Assembly: GCA_023261405.1 (NCBI GenBank)
Contig: JAHFOZ010000053.1
Location: 1-16,437, forward strand
Length of the DNA: 16,437 bases
Origin: Planctomycetota bacterium
GTDB lineage: Bacteria; Planctomycetota; MHYJ01; JACPRB01
Direction: 5' to 3'
Below are positions 14,574-16,437 of this stretch, in pieces; within the stretch, counting starts at the first letter, position 1, and each line of letters starts with the position of its first letter. The position numbers and the translations under genes were made by a program. The notes beneath the pieces are model-generated. The model was not told where the DNA came from. It did no database searches and was given only the letters and a program-made list of their open reading frames with translations.

Positions 14574-15250
14574 TGGAAGTAGGAAGACTCGCTCTCCCAG
14601 CCCCACACGTGGGTGCAGCGCTTTTCCTTGTCCCCTAGAGCTTGGAGCCACGGCCTTTCTCCCTCGTGATACTCGAACCAACCATGAAACGTCCCCGTCG
14701 TGACTCCCTTTCCGGCCGAACACTTCACACACTGCTGCCAAGGGCCGCTGTAGTCCAGGTTGTCGTCGTTGGCTGCCTGATCCACACCGACCAGTGTCAG
14801 TCCGATGAGGAGCGCGGCCGCAACCTGCCGGAGGGGCTTCGGTATCCGGTCGAGCATCCAGAGGGCGCCCAGGATCGCGGCGGTCGTAGCTCCGGAAACG
14901 ATCAAGCCCGTCAGGAAGAAGGCCTGCGTATAGGCCGGGAGATTGGCTGGAGGTGAGCCCCACTTGGGTCTTATGATCCGCCCCTCGAAGTATTGGAGCC
15001 AGGTAAACGTGACGAAAAGCAGCGCCCCGATCAGGATTGTGAGGGCGATGTGTCGGCGCCGCCAAGTCCGCGGTGGCGGATCTTGCCTGGGTCGAAGGAA
15101 GAGGAAGGACACGGTCAGGATCGCGAGAAAGGACATGATTGCGGCGTCCGTTAGGAGGCAGTGCCCGGTGGTATAGCGGCGTGCTTGCGTCAGATAGCGG
15201 ATCTCCTGCAAGCAGGCCCCGGAGAGCACCAGGACCAGGAGGACTTTCAT
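14570..15250 (-). CDS. Polytopic membrane protein with C-terminal CxxC...CxH tail
   Basis: The ATG at 15248-15250 has AAGG eight bases upstream and gives 226 residues; the open frame extends further but without a convincing start. Hydrophobic helices are visible at about 1-14, 34-52, 68-88, 108-132 and 140-157. The remaining tail (160-226) is soluble and has CVKC (174-177) and RCTHVW (Cys212, His214), with an aromatic-rich segment between. This pattern of four possible ligands looks like a small zinc-ribbon-like or disulfide-bonded domain, as found at the end of some membrane proteins of this bacterial group. I cannot name a family. GC is lower here than in the flanking genes (about 62% in a line I counted, against 73% in the regulator gene). 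It is convergent with the nucleotidyltransferase gene and divergent from the pseudopilin gene. Confidence 0.78.
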   Translation of the reverse strand: MKVLLVLVLSGACLQEIRYLTQARRYTTGHCLLTDAAIMSFLAILTVSFLFLRPRQDPPPRTWRRRHIALTILIGALLFVTFTWLQYFEGRIIRPKWGSPPANLPAYTQAFFLTGLIVSGATTAAILGALWMLDRIPKPLRQVAAALLIGLTLVGVDQAANDDNLDYSGPWQQCVKCSAGKGVTTGTFHGWFEYHEGERPWLQALGDKEKRCTHVWGWESESSYFH

Positions 15251-15341
15251 CGCGCGGGCCTTCACACAGCATTCGACGGGCCCGGGGGCGTCAAGGGTGC
15301 AAGCGGCCAAACCCGCGGGGCTCGGCGGCGTTCAAACGGCC

Positions 15342-15710
15342 ATGAGGCGCGGGGAGTTCATGCTGGTCGAGATGATGGTCGTGATCGGCATCCTCGCCAC
15401 TGTCGGCATCGCCTCCTTTAGAAGCCATACGCGCTGCTCGCGTGTGACTTGGACCCAGGCACGGCTCGTCAATGTGTGTGGCAAAGTGGAGTTGTTCAAG
15501 GTCGAGAAGGTGCGCTACCCGGAGCGCCTCGAGGACCTCGTGCCGGAATACTTCGACGAAGTTCCTCTCGACGCCTGGGACCGGGGATTTCGGTACTCGA
15601 CCCCCGGTTCGAATAACCGCCCCTTCGAGATCGTGAGCCTGGGGGAGGACGGCAAGGAGGGCGGCCTCGGCTTCGACGCCGACCTCTCAAGCCATCCTGT
15701 CCGCCGTTAG
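15342..15710 (+). CDS. GspG-like pseudopilin with altered prepilin cleavage site
   Basis: The ATG at 15342 gives 122 residues, slightly short for a GspG major pseudopilin (about 140). The N-terminus is a type III (prepilin) signal: two arginines, then FMLVEMMVVIGILATVGIAS, with the conserved Glu at +5 of the mature protein (residue 10). The residue before the cleavage point is Glu5 instead of the usual Gly, which is at -2. The C-terminal part has the GspG landmarks YPERLEDLVP, DEVPLDAWDRGFRYSTPG and SLGEDGKEGGLGFDADL, the last being the calcium-binding loop of type II secretion pseudopilins. It should be an inner-membrane protein able to join a pseudopilus. No other secretion gene is nearby, so it is an orphan. 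The sequence is less GC-rich than the genes on either side. Confidence 0.85.
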   Translation: MRRGEFMLVEMMVVIGILATVGIASFRSHTRCSRVTWTQARLVNVCGKVELFKVEKVRYPERLEDLVPEYFDEVPLDAWDRGFRYSTPGSNNRPFEIVSLGEDGKEGGLGFDADLSSHPVRR

Positions 15711-15714
15711 CTTC

Positions 15715-15737
15715 CCTTCGCCGTACTCGGCGTAAGG
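15715..15737 (+). terminator. Hairpin after the pseudopilin gene
   Basis: CCTTCGCCG (15715-15723) pairs with CGGCG and AAGG (15728-15737) around a TACT loop, with one bulged T: nine pairs starting five bases after the pseudopilin stop. No T-run follows; the next bases are the ribosome-binding site of the hydrolase gene. It may act as a weak terminator or shape the leader of the hydrolase mRNA. Confidence 0.35.
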
Positions 15738-15752
15738 TAAGGGGAGGCCGCC

Positions 15753-16437
15753 ATGATCCTGATCCCCGCGATCCTCGCCGGCCTGCTCGCGCAGGAGATG
15801 CCGAAGAAGAGCCACGTCTACAAGGAAGTCGGCGAGCTCAAGATCGGGCTCGACGTCTACCGGCCCGAGACCGAGGACCGCCTGCCGGTGCTCGTCTGGA
15901 TCCACGGCGGCGCGCTTCTCATGGGGAGCCGCGGGGGCGTCCCCGGCCACCTCCTCGCGCTCTGCCGGAAGGAGGGGTTCGCGCTCGTCTCGATCGACTA
16001 CCGGCTCGCGCCGCAGGTGAAGCTGCCGGCGATCATCGAGGATGTGAAGGACGCGCTGGCCTGGGTGCGCGGGAAGGGCGCGGAGGCGGCGCGGCTCGAC
16101 CCGAAACAAGTCGTCGTGGCGGGCGGCTCCGCGGGCGGCTACCTCACGCTCATGTGCGGCGTGGCGGTCGATCCGAAGCCTACGGCGCTCGTGGCCTTCT
16201 GGGGTTACGGCGACGTCGACGGCGACTGGTACGTCAAACCCTCCGAGTTCTACCGCACGCGCCCCCTCGTCGCGCGCGAGGACGCCCTCCGGGGGATCGG
16301 GGAGAATGCGGTCGCGGCCCCTTCCGACAAGGCGGACGCGGAGGCGCGCTCGCGGCTCTACCTCTACTTCCGGCAGAACGGGCTTTGGACGAAGGGGGTC
16401 ACGGGCTGCGACCCCGGGAAGGCTCTCGACTCCTTCT
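15753..16437 (+). CDS. Alpha/beta hydrolase (esterase/lipase-like), 5' part
   Basis: The frame starts at ATG 15753 and runs off the window; 228 codons are visible. GGGGAGG ends five bases upstream of the ATG. The first 15 residues are hydrophobic (MILIPAILAGLLAQE), a short signal peptide or anchor. The fold is the alpha/beta-hydrolase of the hormone-sensitive-lipase/carboxylesterase type: VLVWIHGGALLMGSR with the oxyanion-hole HGG at 51-53, SIDYRLAP at 80-87, PAIIEDVKDALAWVR at 92-106 and the nucleophile elbow GGSAGG at 124-129, with Ser126 as nucleophile. The acid and His of the triad lie beyond the visible part. It probably hydrolyses an ester (for example an acetylated sugar) outside the cytoplasm. 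About 40 bases separate it from the pseudopilin gene, with a hairpin between. Confidence 0.9.
   Translation, partial: MILIPAILAGLLAQEMPKKSHVYKEVGELKIGLDVYRPETEDRLPVLVWIHGGALLMGSRGGVPGHLLALCRKEGFALVSIDYRLAPQVKLPAIIEDVKDALAWVRGKGAEAARLDPKQVVVAGGSAGGYLTLMCGVAVDPKPTALVAFWGYGDVDGDWYVKPSEFYRTRPLVAREDALRGIGENAVAAPSDKADAEARSRLYLYFRQNGLWTKGVTGCDPGKALDSF

Noticed and set aside
13248..15272. A 674-codon minus-strand frame across the regulator and nucleotidyltransferase genes.
   Set aside because: It has no recognisable domain and is antisense to two genes with motifs; absence of stops is explained by GC content. The true minus-strand gene here is 14570-15250 in another frame.
1..16437. CRISPR arrays, insertion sequences or rRNA genes.
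   Set aside because: I saw no regularly spaced direct repeats, no transposase motif or terminal repeats, and no rRNA-like sequence.

Overview
The window looks like DNA from an environmental, high-GC, Gram-negative member of the Planctomycetes/Verrucomicrobia group or a relative. The evidence is a run of gene families typical of those phyla: a DUF1592/1588/1585 haem protein paired with a DUF1552 protein, a leucine-rich-repeat protein, an exported ThuA-domain protein and a CehA/McbA-type PHP lipoprotein. Several products carry Tat or lipoprotein signals. All calls come from reading the sequence; no database was searched.

Layout. (A) 1-5288: four co-directional, closely spaced plus-strand genes: the 3' part of a DUF1592-type haem protein, a Tat-exported DUF1552 protein, an exported protein of unknown function built of beta-rich blocks, and an exported leucine-rich-repeat protein. 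GC here is visibly lower than to the right (one 60-base line I counted was about 52%, against 67% on the right). (B) 5289-5717: intergenic stretch with palindromes, a minus-strand tRNA-Lys(UUU) with encoded CCA, and its probable promoter. The tRNA 3' end faces the lower-GC block. (C) 5718-7075: a DUF3592-like membrane protein followed 2 bases later by an exported ThuA-domain protein. (D) 7078-11551, minus strand: an operon, in transcription order, of a MetE C-terminal-domain protein, a Tat-exported protein of unknown function and a PHP-domain lipoprotein. (E) 11601-12518: a DUF6528-like lipoprotein, divergent from D. (F) 12519-14573: an AT-rich promoter overlapped by a near-perfect 13-bp inverted repeat, then a winged-helix regulator and a nucleotidyltransferase whose genes overlap in ATGA. 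This has the architecture of an AbiE-like (type IV) toxin-antitoxin or abortive-infection unit. (G) 14570-15710: a polytopic membrane protein with a Cys-rich tail (minus strand) and an orphan GspG-like pseudopilin (plus strand). (H) 15753-end: the start of an alpha/beta hydrolase, cut by the window edge.

How the parts may work together. Block A resembles the haem/DUF1552 pairs of these phyla, which act outside the cytoplasm but have no settled function. Blocks C to E are mostly exported or lipid-anchored proteins, plausibly for handling sugars or other small organic substrates in the periplasm, with one cytosolic methyltransferase-like enzyme. Block F is the most system-like part: two coupled genes, a self-contained regulated promoter, and an NTase with a visible catalytic triad. 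Blocks F and G form a small accessory patch between metabolic genes.
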